A stretch of 64,000 nt of DNA. Source: Lactarius indigo (taxonomy: Eukaryota; Basidiomycota; Agaricomycetes; Russulales; Russulaceae). The notes under the pieces were generated by a model. The model was not told the origin of the DNA and did not search any database. It saw only the letters and a program-made list of their open reading frames with translations. The position numbers and the translations under genes are program-made. The stretch covers positions 62,001-126,000 of the forward strand of contig JAFKAC010000129.1 in assembly GCA_025766275.1 (NCBI GenBank). The letters are read 5' to 3'. Below, piece by piece: positions 39,328 through 51,739 of the stretch (position 1 is the first letter of the stretch; each line of letters starts with the position of its first letter).

Positions 39328-41005
39328 TCACGTTCGTACCAAGCCTGCCTGATACACTGCGATTGCTTCTGGAGTGAACACGTCATCCTTATCGACCCAC
39401 TGATTCTCCAAGTCTGGATACCCCTTCCATTTGATGAGGTACTGAAGTTTGCGGCAGTGGCTGTAATGCCATGAATCCAGAATGGCCTCGACTTCATATT
39501 CTTCTTCTCCTTCCACCAGATCCAGTGGTGGGCGAGGGAAATTTTCACCATGTAGGGTAGTACTTTTGTATGGTGTGAGAAGGTTGATGTGGAACCCTGG
39601 ATGAATGCTCCACTGCGTGGGAAGTTCAAGGCGATAGTTATAGGGGGACATCACCTGGACTATCCTGAATGGCCCGTGGCATCGCGCTGCTAATTTTGCT
39701 GTTGGCTGATTGGTTCTTAGGTGTTTTCCTTCTAGCCATACTTGGTCACCGATCTGATATCGTGGGGTGTCCTTGTGCTTGATCCAGCTATCTTGTGCCT
39801 TTTTGATAAGGTCTTGGGCCAGCTGTCGCACTTCTTTCAACTGGGTCAGCCTTGTGATTACGTTTGGGATAGGGGAAGGCTTATCAGTCCAATTGGCTGT
39901 CAGGTTGTAACCCATGAGGAGCATGAACAGTGATTGTTTTGTATGTTCATGGGGCCAGTTGTTGTGAGCAAATTCTGCTATAGGGAGATACACCACCCAG
40001 TTATCTTGCCACTCGTTGGCCCAGAACCATAGATATTGCTCTAGCCACTGATTGGTCCATTCTGATTGCCTGTCCATCCTTGGATGATACACTGTTGAGA
40101 TATTTTGTTGAATGCCCAGAATTTGGCACACCTCCCAGGTGAACCTTGACATAAACCGTGGGTCACAATCACTAATGATTTTGCGCAGTAATCTGAATCA
40201 TTTAAAGATGTGATTGACATACAGGACAGCAGTTTCTTTGGCCATGATTTCCTCATTACAGGGAATGAATATTGATGCTTTAGTGCAATCGTGGTCTGTG
40301 ATGGTGAGAATGGTGTCATACGTCTGAGATGTGGGTAGTTTAGTGATGAAGTCCAGTGCAATGGTATGGAAAGGAGGGGCATCGGTTACTATGGAGATGG
40401 GGTATAGGGGTGCTCGGGTTGGTCTGGTGTTGACCTTATTCCGCTGGCACTCAGCGCATCCTGTAATGTACTTGTATACATCTTGATGGATGCGGGGCCA
40501 CCAGTAATGGTGTTCTATGATTCATTGAGTGCGACTGATTCCTGGGTGTCCATGAACGGGAGGGTCATGATGGTCGTGTATGATTGTCCAATATGCTGAC
40601 ATAGGCCCAGTGATCACCAGTCGTCCGTCCTTATACCATTCACCTTGTATCTTCTTTAACTGATGCACGTCGACCCAGGTTTTGATAATAGCTGGGTCCT
40701 GCTGCCGTCTTGGTTGTTGTAGCATGGGATATATTTCCGTGGTGCGTGCAGCATTAGCAACTCTTACAAACACCTTGGGGGGTAGGACAACTACACCTTG
40801 GTTATCATCCTCTCCTTGATTGTAGTCTGGTCTTCTGGATAATGCATCTGCCCTGCTGTTGTTCTTGCATTTGATATGATGGATTTCGAAGTCGTACTCC
40901 ATCAATTCTAGTACTTCTTGGGCAACCCTTCAGCTGATCTTTTGCCGTGTCTTTCAGTATTGGAGATTGAGGTGGTCCAAGAATATCTTGATTTTATGGG
41001 GGACC
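39328..41005 (-). pseudogene. Gypsy C RNase H end, integrase and chromodomain
   Basis: From the solo LTR downwards: RNase H end (DALSRRPDYNQ), integrase zinc region (HDHHDPPVHGHPG), stop TGA 40524-40522, core with ALDFITKLP, stop TGA 40200-40198, ISDCDPRF (Arg to Cys), DRQSEWTNQ (Gly/Arg lost), KLAARCHGPF, and chromodomain EVEAILDSW ... IKWKGY. Gypsy E has Arg at both stop positions. The integrase cannot be functional. Confidence 0.82.
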
Positions 41006-41593
41006 CTGTAACACCACTACAGGGGCGTTAGGTACGACCTGTACCGAGTCAGTCGAGGTGCAGTAGCGCAAGCTCCTAGGGCTTGGCTTCAGTGGGATGA
41101 TGCACAAGAATCACAAGGACATGAGTCACTTGGATTGTAGAGGAAGGCTAAGACGCAAAGGTCTAGCAAAGGACGGGATTCGCGAGACAGGGGAAAACAC
41201 AAAGGCGTCCATGTTAGACAAGTGTAGTATTACACAAGAAGTCTAGTCTACCGTACAAGCTAGGTAGACCAGGCTTAAATACAGGACAGGTCGTATTGTT
41301 GCTACAAACAGATGGCACCATCACTTGATTGAGAGACAAAGGGAAAAGCGTAAAGGGAACAAAGTAGAGGCATAATGGGAACAAAGGTGAATCACGTGGG
41401 GTCACACGTGAGTGAGAATGAGGCAGAAACTAGCACATGTTAAGCTTTATCAAAGGAGATCGTCGATAAGCAGGGCGCGCAGTAGGAACTGGGTAATTGT
41501 AAAGTCCATGTAGTCATACAGGGCTCGTATAGTATCATGATGGGAAAAGAGATAAGCAAAGAGAAAGACAAGTCCAGAGAAGAGTTCATAACA
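41006..41593 (-). repeat. Solo LTR, family G, inside gypsy C RNase H
   Basis: + strand TGTAACACC ... TTCATAACA, perfect TSD GACCC (41001-41005 and 41594-41598). Similar to the gypsy B LTRs (shared CACTACAGGGGCGTT and GTACGACCTGTAC). Confidence 0.92.
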
Positions 41594-43390
41594 GACCCAG
41601 CGAGCAGAGGTCTCCAATGTCAAAGGGCTTTGACAATAGCAAGGAGTTCCAGGTCATAAATGTCGTAATTGCACTCTGCCTCGCTTAGCATGGCTGAATA
41701 GTATCCTATGGGGTGCTTGTGCCTGTCACCTTTCTTTTGTAAGAGCACCACACCTACCACGAATCCTGACACATCGACCTCCAACTTGAACTGGTCTTGC
41801 AGGTTGGGGTGCGCTAACACCGGTTCTTCTGTAATGAAGTGTTTGAGTATTTTGAATGCTTGGTCTTCATCTTCCATCCATCTCCATTCAGTGTCTTTTC
41901 TTGTTAGGCGGTTTAGCAGTCGTGCGTGGGTGGCGAAACCTCGGATGAATAGGCGGTAAAAGTTACAAAAACCCAGAAAGGATTGTATGTCCCTGACCTT
42001 GGTTGGCATTGGCCAGTCTTTGATGCCACAAACATTTACTGGGTCCATGCGTGTTACCCCCTTTTCAAGGATTACCCCCAGGTAATCCATCCGAGGTTGA
42101 TGGAAGAGGCACTTCTCGAGCTTGAAGTACAGGTCGTGTTCTTGTGCGACACGGAGGATGTCTGTGACTGCCGCGATGTGATCTGCAGAGTTATGTCCCT
42201 CCCATGTGGCGATGCCAATGTCATCCATGTAAACCTGGATGATGGTGCCATGGAGTTTGTGCTTTGCAATGGTATCCCGATAGATGTGATTCATCATAGT
42301 CTGGAATGTTGCTGGTGAGTTAGTAAGTCCGAAGAACATGACTGTTGGCTCAAAGAGCCCGAATTTAGTCTTGAAGGCCGCCTTCTTTTGATCACCTTCC
42401 CATATGCAAATGTTGTTATAACCCCAGCGAATATCGAGTTTAGTGTATATGTGTGCATTGCTGAGGTCGTAGATGAGGTCCTGAATTAAGGGGAGCAGGT
42501 ATTGATTGCATATTGTATGTGAGTTGATGATGCAGTAGTCCTGAACAGGGCGTAGCTTTCCATCCTTCTTTTTAACAAAGAAAAATGATGATGCATACAG
42601 GGAGATGGAAGGGCGTAGATATCCCTGCTGTAGCTTTTCGTCTAGAAATTCCTTTAACTTCCCTTCTTCTTCTTGCGTGAGTGGGTATATTTTGCAGTCT
42701 ATGGCTGAGGGGGTGTTTGGCTTGAAATCGATGGCATGGTCCCATGGTCTTGCAGGAGGGAAGCATTGAGAGGCTTCCTCACTAAAGAGCCGTTGAAAAT
42801 CTTGATAGATTGCAGGTAACTCCACTGTGTTCTCCTTGGTCTTGGCTTGGATAGCCAGTTCTGTGGATGTGGTTTCTCGTAGGTATACTTCCTCTTTGTC
42901 CATTGCATGGATTATATCCTCTTTTTCATCATCAGTGAGGGCAGTCGCGATAACAGTATGGTGGTGTAGACTGTCCTGTGTGCTAATCACGACCGGCATG
43001 ATTTCTTCGTATAGGACAGCGTCCCACCAATTAATGGTTGGCTCATATGTGGCTAGCCACGGGTAACCCAGGACAAGTTCTTCACTTCCAAGGTCTGTGA
43101 TTAGGAACCTCATGGTCCTGTGATATCCCTTGGCATATATGTCTAGGTTGGTAAAATGAGTGATGGACCCAGCTTTATTTTCCGTATTGTCTATGTTCCA
43201 GATCTTTCGTGGCTGGGGAAGTGGCTATATCCTGATCCCCATTTTCTTTATGAACATTGGATTTATGAAATTGTTGGTGGCCCCGGAATCTACCAGGGCC
43301 CTTATGTCGGCCATTCAGTAATTCGTGTGAATCGAGACTGGAATGCGAAGAGAACGAAAACGCGTCATGATTACAGAACTACAATTTAAA
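41594..43390 (-). pseudogene. Gypsy C protease, reverse transcriptase and RNase H
   Basis: Protease LVDSGATNNF, a TAG at 43227-43225, then an open frame with IWNIDNTENKAG and FLITDLGSEEL; RT with FFFVKKKDGKLRPVQDY, KLDIRWGYNN, FFGLTNSPATF and VYMDDIGIAT; RNase H EVDVSGFVVGVVL ... YDIYDLELLAIVKAL up to the LTR insertion. Several Arg are replaced by Cys or Trp (QDYCIIN, NNICIWEGD), consistent with C-to-T change. Confidence 0.85.
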
Positions 43391-43631
43391 GCCCTCACCC
43401 AGGCCAATGGGTTTAGGCACTCCAAAAACCCTCTTTCCCCCACAAATCTTGCAATATCAGGTCTTTTACTTCGTCGGGGGTGTTGGCTACTCCAGTAAGC
43501 CATTCCCTGGCCTTTTCTTCTGCTGTTTTGCTTGTTGAAGCGGCTTGCAACTGCGCTGGCAGCATCTCCTGCATGTAATAGTTGGTTTCGGCAGTCCAGA
43601 CAGTAGAAGGTCTGGGGTTGGGTTGCCACTG

Positions 43632-45415
43632 TCATGGTTGCCTAGGATGGGGACAATTTCGTGAGAGATGTCCCAGCACATTACAATTGTAGCATAGCAC
43701 TGTCCTTAGGTCCCGTTGGGACCCTCCCCATCCTTGTCCCCTAACCCCCGGTCCTCCTCTTGGTGGGAATGGGGGTAGGTTTGTGTATGGTGGTTTGTCA
43801 TAATCAATTTCTTCTGATCCAGCCAGCCGGGCTTTGGCCCTTGTACAGTCAGCGGAAGTGTCCATGGCCTGTGGATTGGCCAGATTTTGTGGTACTGTCC
43901 ACCCCACATTACCTGTCTTATTCTGCTTTTTTGGGGGGTCCTTGTAGTTGTCAAGTCTTGTGTGCATGTGGATGTAATTTTTCTGTCTTTGGAGTACAGC
44001 CATCTTCCATTCATCGAACGTCTCAGGTTTGTCAAGGTCGTATGCTCGTTCATACAGCTTCTTGGGTATTCCCACGGTGAAGAGGTCAATGGTTTGAGGG
44101 TTGTTGAGTCGATATCTGGCCTTTCATGCAGCTTCCTTGAATTCATTGATGTATTTGTCAATATCTCCATCGACCATCTTCATCCCTTTTCTTAAAAGCA
44201 CTTGAGCTTGCTCTTTCTTGAGCATGTTTACAAACCTCTGATTGAACCCTTCTGCTACTCCATCCCATAGGGCACATGTACACTGGTCGACTCCTCGTTG
44301 TATTTGGCAGTTAAGCCACTTGAGATAAGACAGCACCCATTCACTGATGCTGGTTCCTTTGATGTAGGACAGGAAGAGGAGGCTTCATCGATAATTGTTC
44401 CTCATGATAGGGGCATCGAGGTTTATTCCCCAGTACACATACCATTGTGTGAGGAATGAGTCTACTTTAGTACGATCGCCATTGAATATGGATGGTGGCT
44501 CGCCTGTTAACTTTTTGTGTCTGTTTCCTCCTGGGACTCCTCCTCCTCTGGGTGGTCTGCCTTCTAGAGGTCCCCCTCCTGGTGTTCTGTCTCCTGGTGG
44601 TCTTCTTGGTACATCTGGAGGCACCCCTCCTCTGTCTCATCAGTATGGAAAGTCATCTCCGGGGGGTCCTCCTCTTCCAGGTGGTGGGTCTAGTGGTATC
44701 CTTTGTTGTTCTGCTGATGGTGGGTCTCCTTGGTCGGGTCTGATGGCTCTGAAGATTGCTGTGTTGTCTGCAGTCATTCATACTCCAGTTTCTGGGTTGA
44801 TAGGGAGTAGATGCATTTGTGATTCTTGTCTGATGGCTTCGGCTGCTTCTTGTGTGGCCTGTTCCCTTACAGTCATAAATCTTTGGCTGTCATGGTGGTA
44901 GTTGCCATTTCTGCCGCTGGTGATCATACGTGAATGACTTCTGGTTGGTCAGAGATGTGTAGAGACTCAGCTTGTTGGATAGTGTATTGTTCTATAGGTC
45001 CAACACTTTAAGCCTGGACTTCTTCGCTTTGTTCGTCTCCATTGGTTTCTTCACTAACAGCTTCTCCTGTGGAGTGTTCTTGTATTTGCCCGTCTATTGG
45101 GCCCCAGTCGGTGCGAGAGTTGAGTTCCTGCGCATCGATATCGCACTGATAGTTCCTTCCTGCTGGTCTGACAACGTCCCAGCGGTGATCTATGGGGTTC
45201 CACGTAACTTCTATCCAACACAAGTGGTCGAAATTGAACTCAATGGGTCTGAACCTCATGGGTCCATTAAACTCTACGAAGTATCCTGTTTCGTCTCCTC
45301 AGTCTCTCCAACGGGCAGCTCCTAGGAATCAGGTTGGTACGTTGTGATCTCCTCTTCGTTCTAGGTAGTATGGGCAAAAGTTCATCCACTGTTCGCAAGT
45401 ATTGATGGTTGCCAC
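43632..45415 (-). pseudogene. Gypsy C Gag
   Basis: Frame begins at GTG 45415-45413, 20 nt after the LTR. The N-terminal domain (GAARWRD ... GDETGYFVEFNG ... RFRPIEFNFDHLCWIEVTW) is shared with gypsy D and more distantly B. Then a Gly/Pro-rich stretch, capsid-like FLTQWYVYWGINLD ... LLFLSYIKG, and knuckle CYNCNVLGHLSRNC near 43655-43700. TGA stops at 44387-44385, 44126-44124 and two in the N-terminal domain; ends near 43632. Confidence 0.78.
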
Positions 45416-45434
45416 GATGATATCTTGGTCTTAA

Positions 45435-45880
45435 TGTAACGCCATCACAATGTTAGCTCGACTTGAGCTCCTGGACGAGGCAATTTTACTTAGCTAAGCA
45501 CGTCAAGGATGTATGGCACAAAGGTGATCCTAGATGTTCGAAGACACTAGGCAATAATCCATACTCTCCTTATAACAAGAGAGAGACTTGAGTCGAAAGT
45601 GAGATGAAACAAGAGAAGTGACAATTGAAGAAGACTAAGATGGCGTGTCTTGGTCTTCATATGCTAGGTTAAATACAAGAAGAGCAGGCTTTCAAGCGCT
45701 GCTATGAGTCACCATAGATTGCGTCCAACGTATCATGTAAGTACCACAATCCTAATACTACTACTACCTGTACTAGGATTGAGTCGCATTGTATCACCTA
45801 CCTCCTATTGTAAACCCCAAGTCCATGACTAATCTACCTTACAGCCATAGTCACAACCGGTACAGTAAGGAAATGTAACA
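45435..45880 (-). repeat. 5' LTR of gypsy C (family D)
   Basis: 446 bp, + strand TGTAACGCC ... ATGTAACA. A minus-strand TATTTAACC box near 45668-45676. Right flank is Plavaka coding sequence. Confidence 0.85.
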
Positions 45881-46500
45881 ACAACACCGAGAATGATGTA
45901 AGATACGTCTTTATGTTCTTGGCTGGTGAGCTTCGAAAGCCATGTAATGCCTTTGTGAAAGTGTCGGGCATTGTGATTTGGGGGTAGGCAGCTGCAGCAT
46001 GCATTGATCTCCTCAGATCCAAGTGCCACAAGCCAGTGGACCAAATGCTTTAGGACGCCTTGATGAAGCTGATGCAATATATCTGGGGTGATTAAAAGAA
46101 ATGTATTGGTGAATGGGAGACGCTCCCAAAATGGATGGTATGTTGGCTTGAGGCCCACTTCATGACATGCTGCATTAAAAATTGTCAGATCACCATCCAA
46201 CAATGAAAATATGTTAGCTACAGCAGAGAGGTTGCACAATGGGAACACTGTGTTGTCTCTGAGTTTGGCATGCAGGACAATACACTTGGGGCATCTTCCA
46301 TTATAGGTGCAAGTGACAAGTGCTTGTTTGGGGTAGTCACCAATAAATGTCGCAAAAATTGGATGACAGCAGTACCATATCCTGTCACCAGTGGCCATTG
46401 CAATACCAGTCATGCCATAGGATTCAATTGGTGAGAGACATTTGCACATGCATGAATGGAAGAGGTTAGCAAGTGCACAGTGGTGTGCAGCCTTGTTGCT
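45881..46500 (-). pseudogene. Plavaka-type transposase, middle part
   Basis: Minus strand reads FHSCMCKCLSPIESYGMTG, MATGDRIWYCCHPIFATFIGDYPKQALVTCTYNG, CPKCIVLH, FWERLPF, ITPDILHQLHQGVLKHL, and LPPNHNARHFHKGI, in the order expected for Plavaka transposases. It is cut by gypsy C at 45880 and by hAT at 46501. 51139-51369 carries the sequence immediately upstream, and 10671-11920 holds a C-terminal part. Confidence 0.85.
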
Positions 46501-46768
46501 GATATGGTTAGTGATTTGCAGGCTCAGCTTGGCCTGAAAGCTGGGTAAATGGCCCAGCTTTTGGTGGCCCATGGCCTCATGTTGTGGAGGCCAGGGCCTT
46601 CACCTATGGCCTCCAAGGGCTTTGGCCTGATACGGCCTGCAAGCCACAGCCTTATATGTTGTTGGCTTGTAGGGCTTACAAGCCACGGCCCATATGTTAG
46701 AACAAGAACAAGCCATTTTAAAACTTGAGTCACACAACATGCAACTGAACAATGGATACTAGGCTACT

Positions 46769-49700
46769 CTAAAACTGTGAGCCAGACAAGTCTACCACTT
46801 CTGTATCATTTCCACTGGCATTCGCAACATTGTCATCTTCATCAGAGGCCCCTTCCACCAAAAGGTCATTGCCTGCATCTACAACCTCAATCACCGTGCT
46901 ATTTTGGTTTGTAGTTTCTTCATCGGTGTGGTCAAGTGCTTCTTCCTCCTCAGCAATGCTCAGGACCTCCCTCACCATGAGATCCTGGCTGATAAGCCAC
47001 TTGAGGCACTGTAAAGCCCTCACAATGTCGGCATCAAGGTGGTTGCGCCGCTTCGATATTGTGATGCCAGCTGCTGAGAAGGCCCTTTCACTTGACACAG
47101 ACAACGCCATAACTGCAAGGTAGTCATGAGCGAGCGACTGCCATGTTGGGTAATGGCTTCCATACAACTAGAGTAAACATATCATGAGATCAGTCAAGAA
47201 GTAAAAGCATGATATGCACCCCCCCCCAACGGACAATCCCAACGTCCTCTGGCACGACCTCACAAGTGTTGAGATAGAGCTTCCATTCTTCTAGGGAGCT
47301 GTTGGCTGTGTTGGTGAATTGTTGATGGCCTTCATCATCGGATGATGAGTCCATGTCTGTGTCATCAATGTTCTGGCGTCCAGGTTTGGGGGCCATCTTG
47401 CGAACACTTGCAACTTGCAGCTGTTTGTTTTTGTTCTTCTCATTATAACGTGCAAGGAACTTGATAATTGTGTCAGTAATGAGTAAGAACTTGAACAGAT
47501 AGACAGCGATTGGCTTACGTGTTTACGGACAAGTTCTTCAACCTCTTTGACAAGGTAAGCTGGCCAGTGCTTCACAAAATGCCCCATCTTCTTCTTGGGG
47601 TTGAGGACTGCGCCGCAATACTCTGATCAGTGCACAAGCATGAAGGTAATAAGTTCTTACCCATAGCCATGATATGGGCATCAGACAGAGCAGAGCGCTG
47701 GTAATATTCATTGAGCTTCCACATTCCTGCGTCAAGAGCTGGTGCCAGGAACACATAACAGGGTTTACTTGAGGCTTTATCCCATGCTGTGTGCATCTTC
47801 TCCTGTGCTGGGAGTGCGTTTTGAAGGGTCAGTATTGAGGAAGATGAGAATGCTTGCTGGGCATCGCTTGCATGCTGGATAAAGGCAGTGCATCAGTAGT
47901 ATTCAAGCACAGTAGTGTACTTCCGAGAGTCTTACCTGGAGAGCATTACAGAATAACCGCATGCGTTTCCATTCTTCATTATTCAGAGCGAGTGCCATTA
48001 CCTTTTGCTGCTTGTCCAGGGTGTTTTCTTTGAGCCCAAGTTCCAAAACAAATTCTTTGATTGCCTGCACGACAGCACAACAAGTATTGAGAACATTACA
48101 AAAAGGAATAGGATGTGTACTTACATCACATCGTGACTCAGCGTGAGTGAGCATGACATATGTTGAAGTCCACCATACCTTCATGTCGAGGAGGAGCTGA
48201 ACAGGTTGGAGATTGCGATGGTATTAGATGGCCATGAATGCTCCTTTGTGTTGGGCCGAGGAGCAGGCCTACATCCTCTCATGTTAGATGAGAGAATCAG
48301 ATACAAAATGGACATACCTTCACACAGATAGCACGGATGATGCCAACTTCATCATGTTGATAAGTGACCCTTGCGCACTTAGCGGCTCATACGGACCGGA
48401 CTTGCAGCATGGACTGCTTTAGATTAGATATAGGACTTGTAGATTAGATACTGTTTTGATCTGTACAATCTATTACTTATCATTGCGTCACCTATGACAT
48501 CATGTACTATGACATCATGCAGACTCCTCTAGACTTGTCATTGTACTACGTCTTTGTTCTTCCTTTAGATATATCTTTATTGTGATGTCATTATGATATC
48601 ATCTTAGTCTGGACTCTTCTTGTCCTATACGCTTTGTTCTCCATATGCACACTCCTTTGTCCTGTTGTAGAACAATGCGCTCCTTGTATTCTGTGACCTG
48701 TAGTTACCTCCCTTGTATTACTGTCACACCTCTGTACAGTATAAGTAGACTGCTTGTACGCCCTGGTCCACATCAGTTCTCTCACTGCTGTGTGCCAGGT
48801 ATGTCCTCTCCTCTGTAATACCATTATCAGTTCTCTCACTGCTGTGTGCCAGACACTTTGCTTTACCTTGCTAGACTTCCCTCTTGCTGCTTCCAGCCAC
48901 CCAGCTTGTCTCACCACAGAACACTTTGTCCCTCTGTGAGTAAGCTATCTATGTGTGCTGTTCATCACATCATGCTCAGCTGCTCCTACATCCTCTGGAA
49001 GGTCGTTGTCATCTGCACTCCCATCATAGAATTTTGACTTGCTGCATGTTGTTATCAGTGCTTGCATTGCCAAGTTGATAATGTGCGCGAGACATCTGCA
49101 TGAGCCAGCATAAGAAAGGGTAGTAGGACCAACATATGAGTGGTACATACCTAATGTGTCGCCGTTTGATGTTGAAAGAGGATCTGGTCTTGTGTTGGTA
49201 ACAGTCCACAAATTCTTGAAGCATAGTTTCATTGTTCTTTGCGTTGTCGCAGGTGATGTGTCCGACCTAGAGAATTGAGTTGTGGTTGTACAACTCACGA
49301 GTTACCAACCTTACCTTGTGTACAATCCAGAGACAGTCGCACACCTTATATAGTGCTTGGCCAAGTCATTTGCTGTTGTGGGCTGTGTTCATTTGAACAA
49401 ACCCGAGTAAAGCTTGCTCAACTGTCCACTCCCCAGGTCCGCGCTCTTCAATCCAGTGGCCAGTGACAGCAAAGTAGGCATCACAATTGCTGGCTTGCCA
49501 TGTGTCACACGTCAGACTGACTTCGCCGCTGACGGTGGGACCCTAATAAGTGAATGTGATATAATATCAGCTGAAAGTAATCAAAAAAACGAAAGGAAAA
49601 AAAAAAAAAAACATTAAGGCGATCCCGTAACAAGCACAGTTGTTACTTAAACATCTTGATAATGCGCCCTCGTGACTGCTTGGGTGAGGGAAGTCAAATA

Positions 49701-50772
49701 CTGGTGTTCTGGGGAGCTTGGGATGTGATGTCAAGCATTTTCTTGAACGCGGCATTATTGAATGCCAAAATTGGCTATAATGCTCATGCACATTAGTACA
49801 GGATGCTTGGAGAAATAGAGGTATAAAGTACATACCTGATTTGTTTGGATAAGCCACTCAAGGGCAGCGGTCTCGAGAGCCTTGCTGCTAAACGGGATTG
49901 GCCTTGCACCTGGGTCTTCGGGGCCAAAATACTCTGTGACTGATGGTTCCTTGTCAACGCACTTGTGCTGCTTGGAATCCAAAGGTAGCATAGAGTCAAA
50001 CTTGTTTGTGTTGCACCATTTTCGATAGCATGTCTAAGATATGAATGTGGGATTAATAAAAGTGATCCCAATGTGATGAATGCATCACAAGACATACCAT
50101 GTACAGAGCTGCTGCATGACAGCGAAGGGTGGAATGTTTGCCTATCAGGACTTTATCCTGCTTGGGGCATCCTAGACCCTGCCTATGAAACGTGATAAGA
50201 AAGCACCAAAGCGAACCAAAAAAAAAAAAGGTCACTTACATGCACAGGTTATACCGCATACATTCCTTGTTTTGACCCGGTACATGGGGTACTGCAGTGA
50301 AAAAGGCCTTGATGTCGGCTGTTGGGTCAGTCCTGTTCAGCTGTTCATTTTGCAGATTGTCGACATCGTCAATCTCAATAATTGAAACGTCAGTTTGCAG
50401 CCCTGTTGAGAGTTGCCTGGGGGTCTTCTTTGGCTTCTTTGCTTTGGGGAGATCTGCAGCAACGTCAGCATCGTCATCTGTGTCAAGTGTGCTGTGTGAC
50501 AAAAGCTGGCCAGGTCGCTTAGTTGAAGTCCGAGTTGGCACTGGACCAGGGCCTGGGGATGACGACTCCACATCAAAATCTGTGGGTGTTGTTGACACAA
50601 ATGGCTCAGGGACAGCCTGGACCGGTGAAGAGAGTTGAGGCATGGAAGCCGAGCCCATAGATGCAACAGCGACAGCCCTGCAATGTGAAGTCAGCTCTAA
50701 GTTACCTGCATTTTTGGCACTCAATTTTGCTGTGGGCAGTATTTTGTGGGTACTAGCTGGTTGGAAAGACAT
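46769..50772 (-). pseudogene. hAT transposase, multi-exon, interrupted by an LTR
   Basis: Cut-and-paste transposase. N-terminal part (50772-50236): Ser/Pro-rich region with PKAKKPKKTPRQ, then DPTADIKAFF and a Cys-containing BED-like segment. Next SVTEYF ... ETAALEWLIQTNQ (49991-49830). RNase H-like fold: HITCDNAKNNETMLQEFVD (about 49200-49265), then, after a GTATGT...CAG intron, RCLAHIINLAMQAL; continuing past the LTR with EVGIIRAICVK and a TSTYVML block. C-terminal hAT dimerisation domain YPTWQSLAHDYLAVMALSV ... SERAFSAAGITISKRRNHL (47167-46960) and an acidic tail. Introns are short. The solo LTR at 48355-48967 breaks the gene. Confidence 0.85.
48355..48967 (+). repeat. Solo LTR, family A, copy A4
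   Basis: TGTTGATAAG ... TGTTCATCA, perfect TSD CATCA (48350-48354 and 48968-48972). Duplicated leader 48771-48798 and about 48825-48852, both copies carrying the private variant TTCTCTCACTGCTGTG. Confidence 0.93.
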
Positions 50773-51138
50773 GGCCTATGGGGGTAAAAAAATAGACTTG
50801 AAGAGGCTTGATTTTTGTACAGGAATACAGCATGGTAGCGACTTCAGATGAGTTGAGTTGCATAGTCAGTAGCTGCAGATCATGGCCGCTTGAATCCATG
50901 CACACGCATATCAGACCAGGAATTTGCTGGCAAGGAACACTGTTGATGTAACGTTGATGGCACGGCCCTGCAAACCGGAGCCTGGGCCACGGGCCATGCA
51001 AGTGGCCCACCTAATTTGCAGCCTGAGCCTCAAGCCCCTTTGGGCTGCCTCTGCGGCCAAGGCCCAGCCCATCTTATGTTGGCTGGCTTAGGCTGGCTTC
51101 AGGCCTACGGGCTGGGCTGGGAAATCACTAGATATGGT

Positions 51139-51369
51139 CAAGTCGAGTTGTTGGAATGTAACCTATCAGAACTTGTGTGTGTTGGGTTGGTTTACAGTGG
51201 ATGTCTTTAGGGATGTTGCCAATTGACAAGTATATGGGGTAGGCGCTCTTAGATCAAAAAAGCATAAGTTGTGTCTTGTCTGATGAGATGATAACTGGTA
51301 TAACTGTTGCACCAGGTCTACGTAACTCCAGGGATCGCTGAAAACCATGTAAGTACGCGATATGTGCAT
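51139..51369 (-). pseudogene. Plavaka-type transposase, upstream part
   Basis: Minus strand TYMVFSDPWSYVDLV followed by diverged sequence leading into the hAT insertion. The short DPW block is typical for the region ahead of the catalytic part. Bounded upstream by LTR H2. Confidence 0.5.
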
Positions 51370-51401
51370 GGGATGCTACCCATACATACCTGCACTGACC
51401 A

Positions 51402-51735
51402 TGTCATGGTTCCAGTGGACTGTTGTGACTTTGGCATTTGTGGGTTCGAGGCTACGGTGTTAAGGTAGCAAAGGATGTTTACTTGGCAGACTCAGAGAGT
51501 TTGCAAGTGAAAGGAAACAGCTAGATTCAATGGACTAAGAGTAGACAAGCAACTACTACAACTATGCTGAGGTTTATATATCATACAGACTGGGATTTTC
51601 ATGGCTATTTTCTGTATGTTTACAAAGCTCCTTTTGAGCTGGCAGAATTGATCACTACGTGGCAGAAAACAGAGATGTGCTGTCAATCAATCGTTATACG
51701 TGGCCGTTGTGACCATGATGTCACAGATCGTGACA
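51402..51735 (-). repeat. 3' LTR of gypsy F (family H)
   Basis: Minus strand TGTCACGATC ... ATGACA after the polypurine tract AGACGGGGGGTTA (51748-51736). TATA box GATATATAAACC on the minus strand near 51570-51581. Confidence 0.65.
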
Positions 51736-51739
51736 TAAC

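Larger units (their letters stand above)
37964..45880 (-). mobile_element. Gypsy C: decayed chromodomain Ty3/gypsy element
   Basis: Minus strand: 5' LTR (45880-45435), gag, protease, RT/RNase H, integrase/chromodomain, ORF3, polypurine tract and a truncated 3' LTR. All ORFs carry stops, many at CGA codons. A family G solo LTR splits RNase H. Its 5' LTR directly abuts Plavaka transposase sequence. Confidence 0.85.
46509..51130 (-). mobile_element. Complete hAT DNA transposon
   Basis: Perfect 8-bp TSD GATATGGT (46501-46508 and 51131-51138), terminal inverted repeats starting TAGTGATTT (16 of the first 20 bases agree), GGCC-rich subterminal regions at both ends (46520-46690, 50950-51120) and a hAT transposase gene between. 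Inserted into the Plavaka transposase gene; itself interrupted by a family A solo LTR. Confidence 0.95.

Noticed and set aside
49591..49612. A-run as a poly(A) tail of a LINE or processed gene
   Set aside because: It lies inside the hAT transposase gene; no LINE ORF or target duplication around it.
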